Assembly (NCBI GenBank): GCA_030425285.1
Contig: JAUIAY010000003.1
Location: 62,001 to 126,000 of the forward strand
Direction of reading: 5' to 3'
Length of the DNA: 64,000 nt
Source: Bacteroidia bacterium
GTDB taxonomy: Bacteria > Bacteroidota > Bacteroidia > Flavobacteriales > Flavobacteriaceae
Of the stretch, positions 61,942-64,000 are shown in pieces (positions within the stretch are counted from its first letter, which is position 1; each line of letters begins with the position of its first letter). Under the pieces are notes generated by a model. The model was not told the DNA's origin, searched no databases, and saw only the letters and a program-made list of their open reading frames with translations. A program made the position numbers and the translations under genes.

Positions 61942-61972
61942 CAAAATTACGCTAATATTAGTGTTTAAACAA
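61942..61972 (-). promoter_or_regulatory. Leucine dehydrogenase promoter with palindrome in the spacer
   Basis: Minus strand: TTG (61972-61970), a 20-base spacer, TAATTTTG (61949-61942), a full consensus promoter. The spacer contains the perfect palindrome CTAATATTAG (61952-61961), which extends imperfectly to 16 bases (ACGCTAATATTAGTGT, 14 of 16 symmetric). A repressor bound there would block polymerase. The transcription start falls about 55 bases before the preferred ATG. Confidence 0.72.
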
Positions 61973-62031
61973 CATAATTAATCTTAAAATACGAATTTGT
62001 TAAAAACTTTATTTTTAAACCCAATCTATTA

Positions 62032-63789
62032 ATGAAGGAGTTAAGGCATTTAAATAAGTACTTTTTAAAATACAAATACAAATTAATAGTCGGGATTATC
62101 ATTACCATTATAGCCCGAATCTTCCTGCTGTTTACGCCACGTTACGTTAGAAAAATATTTACAGCTATTGAAAAGGCTTTAGATGGCACTATAACAAAGG
62201 AAGCTTTTAAATCGGAATTGTTTATTGCCATTCTTTATATTGTTGGAGCTGCCATCATTGCTGGAATTTTTACTTTTTTAATGAGACAAACCATTATTAA
62301 TGTCTCGCGTTATATAGAGTATGACCTAAAAAATGAAATCTATCAGCAGTATCAACGTCTTTCTTTGAACTTCTATAAGAAGAATAGAACAGGTGACCTA
62401 ATGAATCGTATCAGTGAAGATGTTGGGCGCGTGCGTATGTATGCTGGCCCAGCCATCATGTACAGTATCAACACAGTTACTTTATTCGTCATTGCATTGA
62501 TTTTCATGTTTAATGAAGCGCCTTTATTAACACTCTACACCGTTATCCCGCTTCCTATTTTATCGGTTGCCATCTATAAATTAAGCAAGGAAATTCATAA
62601 GCGCAGTACCATAGTACAGGAATATCTTTCCAAGCTTTCAACCTTTACGCAAGAATCGTTTAGTGGTATAGCCATTATAAAATCTTATGGAATCGAATTG
62701 CAAACGTCAACCAACTTCACCGAATTATCTAATGAGAGTCGTGATAAGCAATTGAGTTTGGTTAAAGTGAGTGCCTTGTTTTTTCCGATGATGATTCTTC
62801 TTATTGGTGTGAGTAATTTAATGGTTATTTATATTGGAGGTTTACAATATATCAATGGTGAAATTGAAAGTTTAGGTACTATTGCAGAGTTTATTATCTA
62901 CGTAAATATGCTTACATGGCCAGTCGCAACTGTAGGTTGGGTAACTTCCATTGTGCAACAGGCCGAAGCATCACAAAAACGTATTAACGAATTTTTAAAG
63001 ATAGAATCTGAAATACAAAACCCGACTCAAGAACCACTGAATCTTGTTGGTGATATCGTATTTAAGAATGTGTCTTTCTCCTATGACGACACGAACATCC
63101 AAGCCTTAAAAAATGTTTCATTTACCGTTAACCATGGCAAAACCCTAGCCATCATAGGAAAAACAGGCTCTGGAAAATCAACTGTTTTAGATCTTATCGG
63201 TCGCTTATACGATATTGACAATGGTTCGCTGTTGATCGACGAGAAACCCATTGACACCATTAACTTAAATGATTTAAGGGATAATTTAGGATATGTTCCA
63301 CAGGATGCTTTCTTATTCTCGGATACCATTAAAAACAATATCAAATTTGGAAAAGAAGATGCCACTGATGACGAAGTGATTCAAGCTTCTAAATATGCCC
63401 AGGTTCATAAAAATATTGTCGGTTTTAAAAATGGTTACGACACTATATTGGGTGAACGTGGCATTACACTATCTGGTGGACAAAAACAACGTATTTCGAT
63501 TGCTAGAGCCATTATAAAAGACCCTAAAATATTGTTATTTGATGATTGTCTTTCGGCTGTTGATACCGAAACCGAAGAAAAAATTCTAAAAAATTTAAAT
63601 AAGTTGTCATCGGGTAAAACTACCATTATTGTCAGCCATCGTATTTCCGCAGCCAAAAATGCCAACAAAATTATTGTCTTGGATGATGGTCAAATCGTAG
63701 AATCTGGAACCCACGAAAGCCTTATAAATACAGATGGTTATTATAAAGACCTATACCTAAAGCAATTGAGTGAAACCGACTCCAAGTAA
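62032..63789 (+). CDS. ABC exporter half-transporter (fused permease and ATPase)
   Basis: A 585-residue protein: six-helix transmembrane domain (about residues 15-310) and a C-terminal ATPase (about 335-575) with Walker A GKTGSGKST (about 376-384), ABC signature LSGGQKQRIS (about 481-490) and Walker B ILLFDDCLSAVD (about 502-513), in which Asp replaces the catalytic Glu. The family includes MsbA- and MdlA-like lipid or drug exporters; substrate unknown. The start ATG at 62032 is well placed. The substituted Glu occurs in several heterodimeric exporters, but no second half is adjacent. Confidence 0.93.
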   Translation: MKELRHLNKYFLKYKYKLIVGIIITIIARIFLLFTPRYVRKIFTAIEKALDGTITKEAFKSELFIAILYIVGAAIIAGIFTFLMRQTIINVSRYIEYDLKNEIYQQYQRLSLNFYKKNRTGDLMNRISEDVGRVRMYAGPAIMYSINTVTLFVIALIFMFNEAPLLTLYTVIPLPILSVAIYKLSKEIHKRSTIVQEYLSKLSTFTQESFSGIAIIKSYGIELQTSTNFTELSNESRDKQLSLVKVSALFFPMMILLIGVSNLMVIYIGGLQYINGEIESLGTIAEFIIYVNMLTWPVATVGWVTSIVQQAEASQKRINEFLKIESEIQNPTQEPLNLVGDIVFKNVSFSYDDTNIQALKNVSFTVNHGKTLAIIGKTGSGKSTVLDLIGRLYDIDNGSLLIDEKPIDTINLNDLRDNLGYVPQDAFLFSDTIKNNIKFGKEDATDDEVIQASKYAQVHKNIVGFKNGYDTILGERGITLSGGQKQRISIARAIIKDPKILLFDDCLSAVDTETEEKILKNLNKLSSGKTTIIVSHRISAAKNANKIIVLDDGQIVESGTHESLINTDGYYKDLYLKQLSETDSK

Positions 63790-63938
63790 GTTATAACAAC
63801 CTATTTTTTATTTAAATACCTGTTTTTCAGTATTTTGATACCGAAAATACCGACTAAACAAAAGAAAATTCATAAAATGTTGGTTGGTTACCTTTTTTTT
63901 TAGATTTTTGGTGAAACAACAACGCAATTTAATTGAAT

Positions 63939-64000
63939 ATGAATAATAGTGACATGATGGAGAAAGAAGAGATTTTTTCAAAAGTATTACGCGCTGGTAG
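63939..64000 (+). CDS. DUF3276 (PUR-like DNA/RNA-binding) protein, N-terminus only
   Basis: The first 20 codons, beginning at ATG 63939, read MNNSDMMEKEEIFSKVLRAG and run off the window. MEKEEIFSKVLRAG is the usual start of Bacteroidota DUF3276 proteins, single-domain PUR-type nucleic-acid-binding proteins; the second or third Met could be the true start. Call rests on this short stretch only. The 149 bases before it hold no feature I can support. Confidence 0.7.
   Translation, partial: MNNSDMMEKEEIFSKVLRAG

Noticed and set aside
61888-61944. N-terminal extension of leucine dehydrogenase
   Set aside because: The consensus promoter at 61942-61972 places the transcription start within or after this stretch, and the extension does not resemble the family N-terminus.

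Overview
The window is a 64 kb chromosomal stretch from a low-GC member of the Bacteroidota, almost certainly family Flavobacteriaceae. The evidence is the gliding lipoprotein GldI, DUF5683, DUF3810, WbqC and DUF1573 proteins, an enlarged signal peptidase I, Bacteroidota-type promoters (TTG, about 20 bases, TAnnTTTG), few Shine-Dalgarno sequences, and many predicted lipoproteins. Genus and species cannot be fixed from the sequence alone.

Region 1 (1-7534) looks accessory. It holds a TetR regulator with a repeat-rich divergent promoter, two flavin monooxygenases, a DoxX-like and two unrecognised membrane proteins, a YdhR-like small monooxygenase and a SAM methyltransferase. It ends at a tyrosine integrase that lies beside the 3' end of a tRNA-Pro(TGG) gene, with a set of perfect 12-bp repeats between them. 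This is the layout of one edge of an integrated island; the other edge is not in the window. Two promoters in it (3919-3985 and 5447-5513) are near-duplicates in fixed spacing, so the genes they drive are probably co-regulated.

Region 2 (7743-24375) is core: tRNA-Pro, a PQQ-type sugar dehydrogenase, udk-ftsB-mutA with two lipoprotein genes and the large methylmalonyl-CoA mutase subunit, a dienoyl-CoA reductase-like SDR, then parA-parB-DUF5683-dapB-lepB-wbqC-DUF6122. A single lipoprotein gene (14972-15616) between the mutase and the SDR is framed by perfect 10-bp inverted repeats and followed by a palindromic tail, and may be a small inserted cassette.

Region 3 (22466-36755) holds a minus-strand block (EEP hydrolase, two rhomboid proteases, mutL, two look-alike small membrane proteins, ribH, a TPR protein) facing recF-lipoprotein-dciA; then ndk, nrnA-gldI-cyclophilin/FKBP, pepD and a DUF3810 metalloprotease-like protein. 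Region 4 (36838-49715) has two amidohydrolase-family proteins in which only one of three domains keeps its metal ligands, an rRNA/tRNA methyltransferase, an M48 protease, a fatty-acid 2-hydroxylase homologue, guaB, HMG-CoA lyase, LysE, pyrD and a potassium channel.

Region 5 (49717-64000) starts with a tripartite RND efflux operon whose TolC protein carries an extra N-terminal substrate-binding-protein-like domain, followed by pepT, yajC, DUF1573, nusB, leucine dehydrogenase, an ABC exporter and the start of a DUF3276 (PUR-like) gene. The most notable items are the TolC fusion, the pair of matched promoters in the island, the integrase-side 12-bp repeats, the framed lipoprotein cassette, the amidohydrolase pseudo-domains, and a palindrome inside the leucine dehydrogenase promoter. 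There is no CRISPR array, rRNA operon, insertion sequence or recognised defence system.
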